Source: Proteobacteria bacterium ST_bin12 (GTDB lineage Bacteria; Pseudomonadota; Gammaproteobacteria; Burkholderiales; Methylophilaceae). From it: DNA of 64,000 nucleotides. The translations under genes were made by a program, and so were the position numbers. Shown one piece after another: positions 24,567-34,548 of this stretch (position 1 is its first letter; each line of letters starts with the position of its first letter). Location: NCBI GenBank assembly GCA_002083635.1, contig MSXP01000001.1, positions 186,001-250,000 of the forward strand, written 5' to 3'. The notes below the pieces were generated by a model. The model saw only the letters and a list, made by a program, of their open reading frames with translations, was not told where the DNA came from and searched no databases.

Positions 24567-25823
24567 TTAGCTACGCACTTGGCCGTCACCAAGTACGATA
24601 TATTTAAGTGAAGTTAAGCCATCTAAACCAACTGGCCCTCGCGCATGTAGTTTGTCGGTCGAGATACCAATTTCTGCACCTAAGCCATACTCAAAACCAT
24701 CTGCAAAACGGGTAGAGGCATTCACCATCACGCTTGCCGAGTCTACTTCACGCAAAAAGCGTCTGGCTTTGGTGTAGTTTTCAGTCACAATCGCTTCTGT
24801 ATGCTGGCTAGAATGTTGGTTGATATGCGTAATCGCCTCATCCAAACCACTCACAACTTTGCAAGAAATAATTGCTGCCAAGTATTCTGTGTAGAAATCT
24901 TCATCCGTGGCGGGTTTGGCATTGGCTATTAAAGCTAATGTTTCTGCACAGCCGCGAATCTCAATGCCTTTTTCAGTCAGCATGGTTGCTAGTTTTGGTA
25001 GCATTTCCTTTGCCACTGAACGCGCAATTAACAAAGACTCAGCTGTATTACAAGTACCTAAACGTTGCGTCTTGCTGTTTTCTAAAATGGGTAATGCTTT
25101 GGTGATATCAGCTTCATCGTCAATATACACATGGCAGTTGCCATCTAAATGCTTAATCACAGGTATGCGCGCATCATTAGATATGCGCTCAATCAAGCCT
25201 TTGCCACCACGTGGCACAATCACATCCACATATTGCTTCATGGTAATTAATTCGCCCACTGCAGCGCGGTCTGTGGTTTCAATCACTTGCACCGCAGACG
25301 TCGGCAGGCCCACTTTTTCTAAGCCCTCATGCACCAATTTTGCCAGAGCTTGATTACAATGAATCGCTTCACTTCCGCCACGCAAAATACAGGCATTGCC
25401 TGACTTAATACATAGCCCAGCTGCGTCTACCGTTACGTTTGGGCGCGCTTCATAAATAATGCCGATGACGCCTAATGGCACACGCATTTGGCCAATTTGA
25501 ATACCACTCGGGCGGTATTTAAAGTTACTCATTTCGCCGATTGGGTCGGCTAGATTTGCGATTTGCTGCAAGCCTTCCGCCATGGTGAGAATCGATTTTT
25601 CAGAAAGCGTTAATCTATCTAGCATTGCATCATCTAAACCATTGGCGCGTGCTGCAGCTAAATCTTGCTGGTTAGCTGCAATCAGTGCAGATTTTTCACG
25701 CAGAATAGCGCTTGCAATATGTAAAAGTGCTTGGTTTTTAGTGCTGGTATCGGCTGCTGCCATTTGGCGCGATGCGGCGCGCGCATTAATGCCAACCGTT
25801 TGCATGTAATTTTTAATGTCCAT
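24567..25823 (-). CDS. proA: Gamma-glutamyl phosphate reductase
   Basis: A 418-residue NADPH-dependent enzyme of proline synthesis. The catalytic cysteine lies in RLGTCNTAES. Other family segments are YEARPNVTVDA, VPRGGKGLI and TRFADGFEYGLGAEIGIS. It sits between holA and nadD, a frequent order in betaproteobacteria. Confidence 0.95.
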   Translation of the reverse strand: MDIKNYMQTVGINARAASRQMAAADTSTKNQALLHIASAILREKSALIAANQQDLAAARANGLDDAMLDRLTLSEKSILTMAEGLQQIANLADPIGEMSNFKYRPSGIQIGQMRVPLGVIGIIYEARPNVTVDAAGLCIKSGNACILRGGSEAIHCNQALAKLVHEGLEKVGLPTSAVQVIETTDRAAVGELITMKQYVDVIVPRGGKGLIERISNDARIPVIKHLDGNCHVYIDDEADITKALPILENSKTQRLGTCNTAESLLIARSVAKEMLPKLATMLTEKGIEIRGCAETLALIANAKPATDEDFYTEYLAAIISCKVVSGLDEAITHINQHSSQHTEAIVTENYTKARRFLREVDSASVMVNASTRFADGFEYGLGAEIGISTDKLHARGPVGLDGLTSLKYIVLGDGQVRS

Positions 25824-25889
25824 AACGCTTATTATACGGTTTTGGCATGCACTTCACTAGCTGGCTGATTTTATTGTATTAAAGTGGGA

Positions 25890-26903
25890 TTAGCGCCCAC
25901 ATACTTTAGCAAGGCCAAAACATAGCCTAGAAAGCTCAAGCCAAGCATCGCCTTGCATCATACCTTTGGCCGTTTTATCAATATCACACAATTTTTGCAG
26001 CGCTGCTTCCAGTTGGCGCAGGCTTAAGCGGCTTAACGCTCGCTTTACCAGCGCTTGCCTGTCGCCGTAGATGCGTGCATTCGTCATGGCAGACATGATA
26101 TTTTCATTGCGTGCTTCTGCCTGCTTAATACGTAACAAAGGCCGTAAAACCCACATGAGTGGATTCATGACAGCAACCGCGTTTTCACCTTCATCTTGCA
26201 AGCCTTGCAAAATAGCGGTTACGCGTGTGGTGTCGCCCGCTAATACCGCGTCACCCAGTTGAAAAGCATCAAAACGAGATACGTTTAATACCGCTTCTCG
26301 TATTGCTTCATGGCTGATTTCACCAGCGGGATATAACAATGCAAGTTTTTGAATTTCCTGATGCGCCGCTAGTAAGTTGCCTTCTATTTGATGTGCAATA
26401 AAGGCAAGCGAGATGGCATCGGTTGTTTGATTCTGTAATGCTAATCTGGACGCAAGCCATTGTGGCAATTGAGCGGGCGATATTTCTTTTAAGTCAATCA
26501 CAACAGCTGATTTTTGCAAGGCGCTAAACCATGCACTGTTTTTAGCATCGCGCTCAAGTGTTGGCAACACAATAATAGTGGTGGTATCGGTTATTAAGTT
26601 TGCAGAGAGTTCAATTAATGCCTTAGCGCCATCAACCCCTGGTTTGCCACTAGGAATCACAATTTCTAAGATACGTAAGCTAGAAAATAGCGATAGTGCC
26701 TGCGCAAACTGCGTAATTTGTTGCCAATTAAAATTGCGCTCTACTATGAAACTATTGCGCTCATCTGCGCCTGCCTTACGTGCCGCATGGCGTATATGGT
26801 CTAAGCACTCACTTTGGGCAAGTGGCTCATCGCCCACCAACACGTATAAACCCTCTAATGTTTTAGTTAAATGCTGTTTTAACTGATTCGAATCCAACTG
26901 CAT
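25890..26903 (-). CDS. holA: DNA polymerase III subunit delta
   Basis: A 337-residue clamp-loader subunit. The N-terminus LYVLVGDEPLAQSECLDHIR is typical, and the three-domain organisation fits the length. HolA opens the beta clamp during replication. It follows lptE by 13 bases on the same strand. Confidence 0.92.
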   Translation of the reverse strand: MQLDSNQLKQHLTKTLEGLYVLVGDEPLAQSECLDHIRHAARKAGADERNSFIVERNFNWQQITQFAQALSLFSSLRILEIVIPSGKPGVDGAKALIELSANLITDTTTIIVLPTLERDAKNSAWFSALQKSAVVIDLKEISPAQLPQWLASRLALQNQTTDAISLAFIAHQIEGNLLAAHQEIQKLALLYPAGEISHEAIREAVLNVSRFDAFQLGDAVLAGDTTRVTAILQGLQDEGENAVAVMNPLMWVLRPLLRIKQAEARNENIMSAMTNARIYGDRQALVKRALSRLSLRQLEAALQKLCDIDKTAKGMMQGDAWLELSRLCFGLAKVCGR

Positions 26904-26916
26904 TTTTAAGTGACGG

Positions 26917-27417
26917 CTATTTTTTAAGAGTCGATAATTGACGTATTAAATTACTTAATACGTCAGTTTGCATGTTTTCATTTAACTGCTTTTCTTCACC
27001 TTGTTTGGCTAATAAATTGGCATCGCTGTACGAAAAATCACGCCTTGCTTCGATAGTTTTTACGGGGCTCCAAAGTGCGGCATCTGCATATCTAGTGCGA
27101 TAATGAATACGATAAAACAGCTCAAACTCGTTGACCAAACCTCTTCCACTTAAAGAAAGAATACGTTTTTCGCTTTCTTCACCCATTAACTCAAGTAAAA
27201 CATCCGCATTTTCGGCAGTATCTAATACTTTAATACCGTTAGTTTTAAGTGATTTAACCAAGTTTTTTGAGATGGTTAATGTGCTGCCTTGAATGTTTAT
27301 ACTCTCAAAAGCAATGCTGGCCGCGCCACGTAACTGAAAGCCACAGCTGGTTATTGCAGCCAACAAGCCTGCGTAAAATAGCGCTTTCAGTCCAGCATTT
27401 ATATTTAATCGATTCAA
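26917..27417 (-). CDS. lptE: LPS-assembly lipoprotein LptE
   Basis: A 166-residue outer-membrane lipoprotein that plugs the LptD barrel. The signal peptide ends in ITSC with the lipidated Cys at about residue 25, followed by GFQLRG, the family hallmark. It begins with TTG three bases after the leuS stop; no in-frame ATG is available nearby. It lies between leuS and holA as usual. Confidence 0.9.
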   Translation of the reverse strand: MNRLNINAGLKALFYAGLLAAITSCGFQLRGAASIAFESINIQGSTLTISKNLVKSLKTNGIKVLDTAENADVLLELMGEESEKRILSLSGRGLVNEFELFYRIHYRTRYADAALWSPVKTIEARRDFSYSDANLLAKQGEEKQLNENMQTDVLSNLIRQLSTLKK

Positions 27418-27420
27418 GTT

Positions 27421-29946
27421 TTATCCAATCACTATATTGACCAATTTATTTGGCACAACAATGATTTTACGCACAGTTTGACCATCCATCAAAAATTTTG
27501 TAATACATGGTTGCGCGATGGCTAATTGCTCAATGCTTTCTTTTGGCATTTGTTTAGGCACAACCATGCTGCCGCGCAATTTGCCGTTTACTTGCAACAC
27601 TAATTCCACTTCGTCTTGCACCATCGCCGCTTTATCGGCAATTGGCCAACTTGCATCCAAAATATGGCTGTTTGGATTCAGTTCGGTCCACAACGCTTGG
27701 CATATATGCGGCACAATTGGCGACAATAAAAGCGCCACATTTTGTAACACTTCTTGGCGAACGCTGCGACTTAACACATCCGTTGCCTCAATTTTTGCTA
27801 GGGCATTCATCAATTCCATCACAGACGAAATTGCGGTATTAAAGCTATGACGGCGGCCATAGTCATCGGCTACTTTTTCAATGGTTGAATGCAATTGCAG
27901 ACGAATGGCTTTCAGTTCTGCCGTCAAATCGCCAGCTGTGTAAGCGGCAATTTCGCCTAAATTCACATGGTCATACACCGCTTTCCAAAGCCTGCGTAAA
28001 AAGCGATTCGCCCCTTCAACGCCACTATCTGCCCATTCTAAAGATTGCTCTGGTGGCGCGGCAAACATCATAAATAAACGCGCCGTATCCGCGCCATAGG
28101 TGTCAATCAACGCTTGCGGATCAACCGTATTGCCTTTCGATTTGCTCATTTTAGTGCCATCTTTTAGCACCATGCCTTGCGTGAGCAAATTGGTAAATGG
28201 CTCATCATTTTTAATCAAGCCAACATCACGCATCAATTTGTTAAAGAAACGTGCGTACAAAAGATGCAAAATCGCATGCTCAATACCGCCTACATATTGG
28301 TCAACGGGTAACCAATAGTTGGCGCGCTCATCACACATTTTATCGGCATCAAAGCTGGCGTAACGCGCAAAATACCAAGACGATTCAAAGAAAGTATCTA
28401 GCGTATCGGTTTCGCGTGTGGCTTTGCCGCTGCAAGTAGGGCAGGTGGTTTCATAAAAACTAGGGTCTTTTTTAATCGGCGAACCTACGCCATCCATTTT
28501 GACATCTTCTGGCAGCACAACTGGTAATTGGTCGGCAGGCACAGGCACTTCACCACATTTTTCACAATGGATAATGGGAATTGGGCAGCCCCAGTAGCGT
28601 TGGCGAGAAATGCCCCAATCGCGTAAGCGGAATTGGGTGCGTTTTTTGCCTAGATTTTTGGCTTCTAAATCTGTAGATATTGCATCAAAAGCTTCTTCAT
28701 ATGATTTTCCATCATATTTTCCAGAGTTAATAGTTAATACATCATGCTCTGACTTTGATGCATACCAGTCTTTCCATAATTTACCATCAAAATATCTGTG
28801 CTCATATTCTGGCCTTGATTTTGGATGTTGATTTTTTTGTTCTTGAGTATAAACAAAAGTATTTTCATAAACTTGTTTGATAGGCAGCCCAAGTTTATTG
28901 GCAAACTCAAAGTCGCGCTCATCATGCGCAGGCACCGCCATCACAGCACCCTCGCCATAACTAGCCAATACATAATTAGCTACCCAAACAGGCAATTGCT
29001 CACCATTTAAAGGGTGCGTCACAAATAGGCCTGTATCCATGCCTTTTTTCTCAGCCGTTGCCACATCGGCTTCTGCTACGCTGCCGCGTTTGCATTCAGC
29101 GATAAAGTCAGCCAATGCTGGATTGGTTTGCGCAGCTAAAGTCGCTAGCACATGTTCAGCCGCCACTGCGACATAAGTTGCGCCCATCAAAGTATCTGGG
29201 CGGGTGGTATAGACTTTCAAATTTCCCTCTTGCCCTACAATCGGAAATTCCACTTCGCAACCGGAGCTTTTGCCGATCCAGTTGCGTTGCATGGTTTTGA
29301 CTTGTTCCGGCCAGCCATCCAATTTATCTAAATCGTTTAAAAGCTCTTCCGCATAAGCGGTGATTTTCATAAAGTACTGCGGAATATCGCGCTTTTCCAC
29401 CAGCGCGCCACTACGCCAGCCACGGCCGTCAATCACTTGTTCGTTGGCTAATACCGTGCCATCAACAGGGTCCCAATTCACCGTTGAAGTTTTTTTATAA
29501 ATTAAGCCTTTTTTAAATAATTCGGTAAAAAGCCACTGCTCCCATTTGTAATATTCTGGCTTACAGGTGGCAATTTCGCGGTTCCAATCCACACCTAAAC
29601 CCAGTTGTTTTAACTGGGTTTTCATATGCTCTATATTTTCATACGTCCACTTGGCGGGCGCTGTATTGTTTTTAATGGCGGCGTTTTCCGCAGGCAAACC
29701 AAACGCATCCCAACCCATGGGCTGCATCACATTAAAGCCTTTCATTTTATGAAAACGGCTTAATACATCACCAATGGTGTAGTTGCGCACGTGGCCCATA
29801 TGCAAGCGGCCACTTGGATAGGGGAACATTGACAGGCAGTAATACTTGGGTTTGTCCGATTGTTCAGATGCGGCAAATGTTTGGTTGGCTTCCCAATAGG
29901 TTTGCGCGGCTTGTTCGATTTCTTTGAAAGGATACTGCTGTTGCAT
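27421..29946 (-). CDS. leuS: Leucyl-tRNA synthetase
   Basis: An 841-residue class I aminoacyl-tRNA synthetase, taken from the ATG at 29946 where the family N-terminus (MQQQYPFKEIE) begins. The HIGH-type motif is HMGH (49-52) in PYPSGRLHMGH, and KMSKS is in DGTKMSKSKGN. An AT-rich stretch at about 28680-28870 encodes a segment between the editing domain and the RDWGISRQRYWG catalytic motif. By eye it is about two dozen residues longer than in E. coli LeuS. Confidence 0.95.
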   Translation of the reverse strand: MQQQYPFKEIEQAAQTYWEANQTFAASEQSDKPKYYCLSMFPYPSGRLHMGHVRNYTIGDVLSRFHKMKGFNVMQPMGWDAFGLPAENAAIKNNTAPAKWTYENIEHMKTQLKQLGLGVDWNREIATCKPEYYKWEQWLFTELFKKGLIYKKTSTVNWDPVDGTVLANEQVIDGRGWRSGALVEKRDIPQYFMKITAYAEELLNDLDKLDGWPEQVKTMQRNWIGKSSGCEVEFPIVGQEGNLKVYTTRPDTLMGATYVAVAAEHVLATLAAQTNPALADFIAECKRGSVAEADVATAEKKGMDTGLFVTHPLNGEQLPVWVANYVLASYGEGAVMAVPAHDERDFEFANKLGLPIKQVYENTFVYTQEQKNQHPKSRPEYEHRYFDGKLWKDWYASKSEHDVLTINSGKYDGKSYEEAFDAISTDLEAKNLGKKRTQFRLRDWGISRQRYWGCPIPIIHCEKCGEVPVPADQLPVVLPEDVKMDGVGSPIKKDPSFYETTCPTCSGKATRETDTLDTFFESSWYFARYASFDADKMCDERANYWLPVDQYVGGIEHAILHLLYARFFNKLMRDVGLIKNDEPFTNLLTQGMVLKDGTKMSKSKGNTVDPQALIDTYGADTARLFMMFAAPPEQSLEWADSGVEGANRFLRRLWKAVYDHVNLGEIAAYTAGDLTAELKAIRLQLHSTIEKVADDYGRRHSFNTAISSVMELMNALAKIEATDVLSRSVRQEVLQNVALLLSPIVPHICQALWTELNPNSHILDASWPIADKAAMVQDEVELVLQVNGKLRGSMVVPKQMPKESIEQLAIAQPCITKFLMDGQTVRKIIVVPNKLVNIVIG

Positions 29947-30129
29947 GGCTTGGTGTCTTAAGTTGGTTATCTTGAATAGGAATACCCAAATTATACTTGA
30001 AGGCATGCTGTTTCGCATGGCCCGTTGTGTGTTTGAAGCATTTGAAAAGTGTAAGACTTAACTCTAAAATTTGCCCGAATTTTGCAAAGTGAAATGTATG
30101 CTTGAATAAAGCTATTAGATGCTTTAGGA

Positions 30130-30164
30130 AAATTGGCCAATGATTAGTGCGAATCGGCCAATTT
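30130..30164 (-). terminator. Hairpin after the LapA-like gene
   Basis: AAATTGGCC (30130-30138) and GGCCAATTT (30156-30164) form a perfect 9-bp stem. On the reverse strand it follows the stop of the LapA-like gene by about 16 bases and ends in ATTTT. Confidence 0.5.
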
Positions 30165-30179
30165 ATTGAATATTAACGC

Positions 30180-30665
30180 TTATTTTTGATTAGTCAACTT
30201 GGTTTCTAATCGATCTTCCAATTCGCCAATATACGCAGAAAGCGAATTACCAGAGCTATCAATTGCGCGATGGATATCAGCACTTAACACATCTAATTTG
30301 GTTAATAATGACGCCTTAGATTCCGCTTGCAGGCTTGCATGTTTTTGAATTTCGGCATCCATAAACTGGCGCAATTCGGTAAAGCGCGATGCTTCGGCTT
30401 TATCGGCTAATTCACGGTTGGTTTGTAATTCTTTTGCGTGGCGTCGCGCTTCAAACAAAACTGACGTTTGTAGATATACGATGAAGACAAGAAATAGTGC
30501 GGTTAATGCAGCAATCATGCCAAGCATCACTAATCCAAGCGGCGCGTTCACATCAGCAACGCCTAAGTTAAGTGTTGTCGGTGCCAATATAGTCGTCCAA
30601 TTTAACACCATAAAGATTAAAAATAATCCCAAAACACCCAGTAAAACTAATGAGCGAACTTTCAT
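30180..30665 (-). CDS. LapA-domain-like inner-membrane protein
   Basis: A 161-residue protein with two membrane helices (about residues 5-25 and 44-67), as in the LapA/DUF1049 family, and a long cytoplasmic helical tail (about 75-160) likely to be coiled coil. AAAGGATGACAAA before the ATG is a good ribosome binding site. Function is unknown; LapA-type proteins are linked to LPS assembly in other bacteria. Only the fold-level resemblance supports the name. Confidence 0.6.
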   Translation of the reverse strand: MKVRSLVLLGVLGLFLIFMVLNWTTILAPTTLNLGVADVNAPLGLVMLGMIAALTALFLVFIVYLQTSVLFEARRHAKELQTNRELADKAEASRFTELRQFMDAEIQKHASLQAESKASLLTKLDVLSADIHRAIDSSGNSLSAYIGELEDRLETKLTNQK

Positions 30666-30856
30666 TTTGTCATCCTTTATTCATTTTTTAAACTAATAAT
30701 TTTTATACCAGCTACGATAGGTTAACAGAATTAAAACAGGATTTATGTAAGACAAACGCTGAATATACGCGCAAAAAACGTGTAAATACTGATTAAATTT
30801 ACGCAAAAGAGGCAATAGTGAATGCCATTTTTTGCCCAAAAATAATGGTTAAGTAT

Positions 30857-31300
30857 TTAATTGTTCGACTGTTGATGGTGCGGTAAAGCAGATTCTGGCA
30901 AACCAAATATTTTATCAAATGCCCAAGTGAACAAGATGGCATAAACAAAAAACACCAGCAATAAACCCAATTCTGCAATAAAAGCATCAAAAAAAGATAT
31001 GTTCAGCCAAAATGCCAGCAGCGGCACTAACATCATCACGAGCCCACCTTCAAAACCAATACCATGCGCCAAACGCCGCCAAATTGAACGTCGTTTCACA
31101 ATTTGGCGCGATTCCCAACGCTCAAAAATCGCATTGAAAATGTAATTCCACGCTAATGCAATGGTTGACATAATCGCGGCCAAAGCTATCGCAGATGAAG
31201 CTGATGCATTAAACGCAAAACCGATGATTGGGCTGGTGAGCGCTATTGCGCCAATTTCATAAAAGATAGCTTGAAGGATTCTACGGGTGATGGGTTTCAT
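30857..31300 (-). CDS. PACE-family efflux transporter
   Basis: A 147-residue protein with four membrane helices in two repeated halves, each a bacterial transmembrane pair. RRILQAIFYEIGAI near the start carries the conserved glutamate of the AceI family, and FERWE, RRLAHGIGFEGG and LLLVFFVYAILFTWAFDKIF match the family pattern. Members export biocides such as chlorhexidine and, in some cases, polyamines. Native substrate here is unknown. Confidence 0.85.
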   Translation of the reverse strand: MKPITRRILQAIFYEIGAIALTSPIIGFAFNASASSAIALAAIMSTIALAWNYIFNAIFERWESRQIVKRRSIWRRLAHGIGFEGGLVMMLVPLLAFWLNISFFDAFIAELGLLLVFFVYAILFTWAFDKIFGLPESALPHHQQSNN

Positions 31301-31369
31301 GTGTAGTAACTCTAAAAAATTAATCTTTTATGATTGCGTGAGTTAAGATATGAAATTGCAGATTTAATA

Positions 31370-31804
31370 TTAGGTTGAGGTGAAATTTCTAAAGTCACTA
31401 GCATTCAAAGTCGTTTTATTAACTATTCTACGTTTCAGTAAATCCTTTCTAATAGCTTCGACCAGCGCCCCACAAGCTAATTCTTTTGCATTATCGGCAG
31501 AATTTGCACCAGTTTTTACTTTTTCCAGAAATTGATAGGTTGTCTCAATAACATCATCGGGAGCGTACAGCCACAGTAAATTTACTTGATGTATGAATTG
31601 TCCCTTGAGTTCTTTATCTTGAGTTCCTACGTAAAATCCTTTTAAGCAGCGCAATAACTCTTTGTAGTTTTCTTCTTTCCGTTTGTATTGTTCCCAAATT
31701 AATTTGCTACGTTCATTGGATAACCATGCAATAACAGCTGCGAGGGCAGGAAGTACAATCTTCCAGAAGTCTGCAGATGAAACGATATCAATTAACGCGC
31801 ACAT
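31370..31804 (-). CDS. Conserved hypothetical membrane-anchored protein
   Basis: A 144-residue protein with one N-terminal membrane helix (about residues 10-28, FWKIVLPALAAVIAWL) and a helical cytoplasmic domain containing LLRCLKGFYVG, LLWLYAPDDVIETTYQFLE and AIRKDLL. A strong ribosome binding site (AGAAGGA) precedes the ATG. The composition is more AT-rich than the flanking core genes. Proteins of this general appearance occur scattered in many genomes; no function is known to me. Confidence 0.65.
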   Translation of the reverse strand: MCALIDIVSSADFWKIVLPALAAVIAWLSNERSKLIWEQYKRKEENYKELLRCLKGFYVGTQDKELKGQFIHQVNLLWLYAPDDVIETTYQFLEKVKTGANSADNAKELACGALVEAIRKDLLKRRIVNKTTLNASDFRNFTST

Positions 31805-31971
31805 TTATATCCTTCTAGTTAGTGCCAATGCAAATTAGACTCTAAAAAATTAAATCTCTTATTAAGGCAGGCCGATAATAGAAAATTCATTAAAAATCAA
31901 TTTCTACTAAGCTAGTTATGTTTTATTAAATAAGCTACGTTCTTATAAGTTATAAACACGCATAGGTTTGT

Positions 31972-32625
31972 TTATTTGAGGGCCGCAAAAATATTACTTT
32001 TAATCGTTTCCATTTCACCAATACCATTTACAAACACATGTTTAGGTGCACCTTGCAGGCCGCTATTTGCCCAATCGACATAGTATTTTACTAATGGTTT
32101 TGTTTGACTGTGATAGACGTTTAAGCGGTTTTTAACAACCTCCTCTTTGTCGTCATCGCGCTGTACTAAGTCTTCACCTGTTACATCATCTTTGCCAGCA
32201 ACTTTTGGTGGATTAAATTTAACGTGATAGGTGCGGCCAGAAGCAGGGTGGCTACGGCGGCCACTCATGCGCTCTACGATTGCTTCATCTGGCACATCAA
32301 TTTCAACCACGTAATCGATGCCTACGCCGGCTGCTTTCATGGCTTCTGCTTGTGGAATGGTGCGTGGAAAGCCATCAAATAAGAAACCGTTTGCACAGTC
32401 CGCTTCTTTAATGCGCTCGCTCACCAAGCCGATAATCACCGCATCTGGCACTAAGCCGCCGCTATCCATAAACGCTTTGGCTTCCAAGCCTAATGGCGTG
32501 CCCGCTTTAACCGCAGCGCGCAGCATGTCGCCAGTGGAAATTTGTGGAATATTAAATTTTTCGCGTAAGTGGGTGGCTTGTGTACCTTTGCCTGCGCCTG
32601 GTGCGCCAAGTAAGATGATTCGCAT
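31972..32625 (-). CDS. adk: Adenylate kinase
   Basis: A 217-residue kinase balancing ATP, ADP and AMP. The P-loop is LLGAPGAGKGT (7-15 region), the AMP-binding segment ISTGDMLRAAVK and the LID domain of the long type without zinc cysteines (SGRTYHVKFNPPK). It is the last gene of the run lptD-surA-pdxA-rsmA-adk. Confidence 0.96.
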   Translation of the reverse strand: MRIILLGAPGAGKGTQATHLREKFNIPQISTGDMLRAAVKAGTPLGLEAKAFMDSGGLVPDAVIIGLVSERIKEADCANGFLFDGFPRTIPQAEAMKAAGVGIDYVVEIDVPDEAIVERMSGRRSHPASGRTYHVKFNPPKVAGKDDVTGEDLVQRDDDKEEVVKNRLNVYHSQTKPLVKYYVDWANSGLQGAPKHVFVNGIGEMETIKSNIFAALK

Positions 32626-32672
32626 AATTTTCTCTAGCTATAAGTTAAGGAATTTTGAAGAATGTGATTATA

Positions 32673-33479
32673 TCAAACAAGCGAATTGCCAACATTGTTG
32701 CTGACAACATAGTTGCTAATGTTAACAAACTCGGCAACACTTAGATTTTCGGCGCGCAATTGTGGATTAATGCCTAGGGCGGCAAAGCCTGCGTCGTCCA
32801 GTAGTCCTTTCAGTGTGTTACGCAACGTTTTGCGGCGCTGGCCGAATGCAGACAATACTACTTTATAAAAAAGAGCGGTATCGTTGGCAACAAATGGCAA
32901 CTTGGCATGTGGTACGCAACGCACAAAAGCGGACTCCACCCTTGGTGCTGGGTCAAAAGCTTCTGGCGGTACGGTGATTAAATATTCCATTGCCAAGTAA
33001 TATTGCAACATGACCGAAAGCCGCCCATAAGCTGGTGTTGAAGGCTGTGCCACCATGCGCTCGACCACTTCTTTTTGCAGCATAAAATGCATATCGGTGA
33101 TGTGGCTAACGTTATCCAGCAGATGAAACAAAATAGGCGTAGAGATGTTATAAGGCAGGTTGCCAGTTACCCTAAGATTACTGCTTAAACTAGAAAAATC
33201 GAATTTCAGCGCATCCACATTATGAATACTTAAGGTATTTTTTGCATAGGCTGGTTTTGCATATTCAGTTTGCATCCAAGCCACTATATCGCGGTCAATT
33301 TCAACCACATGTAGATGCTCGATTTTAGCCAAAAGTGGTTTCGTTAATGCGCCAAGCCCAGGGCCGATTTCAACGATGACTTGATTGGTTTGTGGATTAA
33401 TCGCATCAATTAAGCTGCCAATCACGCCTTGATCGGTTAAGAAATTTTGGCCAAATCTTTTTTTTGCGACGTGTTTCAT
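32673..33479 (-). CDS. rsmA: 16S rRNA dimethyladenosine transferase
   Basis: A 268-residue SAM enzyme that dimethylates A1518 and A1519. It begins KRFGQNFLTD, with the SAM motif EIGPGLGALT and the catalytic NLPYNISTPIL. Its start overlaps the pdxA stop by four bases. Confidence 0.95.
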   Translation of the reverse strand: MKHVAKKRFGQNFLTDQGVIGSLIDAINPQTNQVIVEIGPGLGALTKPLLAKIEHLHVVEIDRDIVAWMQTEYAKPAYAKNTLSIHNVDALKFDFSSLSSNLRVTGNLPYNISTPILFHLLDNVSHITDMHFMLQKEVVERMVAQPSTPAYGRLSVMLQYYLAMEYLITVPPEAFDPAPRVESAFVRCVPHAKLPFVANDTALFYKVVLSAFGQRRKTLRNTLKGLLDDAGFAALGINPQLRAENLSVAEFVNISNYVVSNNVGNSLV

Positions 33480-34465
33480 AACGCTTGGTTACCTGCTAAT
33501 TCAATGGCTAAGTTGATGGCACTTAGCATACTGCCAATATCGATTTTTCCAGTACCCGCCAAGTCAAGCGCTGTGCCATGGTCGACAGAAGTACGGATAA
33601 TTGGCAGGCCTAAGGTGACATTCACGCCTTCGCCAAAGCTGGCGTGTTTTAGCACTGGCAAGCCTTGGTCGTGATACATGGCCAGCACCGCATCGGCTTG
33701 ACTTAAGTGATGTTTGGCAAATAAGGTATCTGCAGGCAACGCGCCAATTAATTGCATACCTTCAGCGCGTAATTGATCTAACACAGGATTAATTACTTCA
33801 ATTTCTTCGCACCCCAAATAACCATCTTCACCTGCATGTGGGTTGAGCCCTGCTACTAAAATGCGCGGATTTTTTAGGCCAAATTTAGTGGTTAAGTCTT
33901 GGTGCAAAATACGAATGGTTGTTTCTAAACTTGACCTAGTTATTGCAGCTGGTACGTCTTTTAAGGCTAAATGGATGGTTGCTAGCGCAACTCTTAAGCC
34001 TCCACCCACCAACATCATGACCACATGCGGCGCATTGGTGTGCTCTGCTAAAAACTCGGTATGCCCAGTAAATGCAATGCCCGCATCATTAATCACGCCT
34101 TTGTGCACCGGTGCGGTCACAATAGCATCAAACGCATGGCTAAGCGCGCCATCAATCGCACAGGTAAGTGTATTTAAAACATAAGTGCTATTGGATGCGT
34201 TTAATGTTCCAGCAGTAACAGGCGCTGAAGTTGGTATGTGCAACACTTTAAGCTGATTTTTGCGGTGAATTTGAGCGAGTTGCGAAATTTCATAAGGCAC
34301 AATTTCTAACGCAATATTGAGTTGCTGGGCGCGATTTTTTAATACTTCGCTATCGCCAATAACGGTAATGTCAGCCGCAATATCTAATTGAGAAAGCAGT
34401 ACGCAGATATCGGGACCTATGCCAGCAGGCTCACCAGAAGTAACAGCTATTCGTGGTATTGGCAT
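33476..34465 (-). CDS. pdxA: 4-hydroxythreonine-4-phosphate dehydrogenase
   Basis: A 329-residue enzyme of pyridoxal phosphate synthesis. It has TSGEPAGIGPDI at the N-terminus and metal-binding histidines in FTGHTEF, LNPHAGEDG and MYHDQGLPVLK. It is co-transcribed with surA and rsmA, the classic order. Confidence 0.95.
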   Translation of the reverse strand: MPIPRIAVTSGEPAGIGPDICVLLSQLDIAADITVIGDSEVLKNRAQQLNIALEIVPYEISQLAQIHRKNQLKVLHIPTSAPVTAGTLNASNSTYVLNTLTCAIDGALSHAFDAIVTAPVHKGVINDAGIAFTGHTEFLAEHTNAPHVVMMLVGGGLRVALATIHLALKDVPAAITRSSLETTIRILHQDLTTKFGLKNPRILVAGLNPHAGEDGYLGCEEIEVINPVLDQLRAEGMQLIGALPADTLFAKHHLSQADAVLAMYHDQGLPVLKHASFGEGVNVTLGLPIIRTSVDHGTALDLAGTGKIDIGSMLSAINLAIELAGNQAL

Positions 34466-34548
34466 TTAAAAAATTCAGTTTCAGTTGCGATACAACATAA
34501 AAGACGCCATTGCATATCTGAAAACGCTTAAGTAATTTTTAGATTAAA

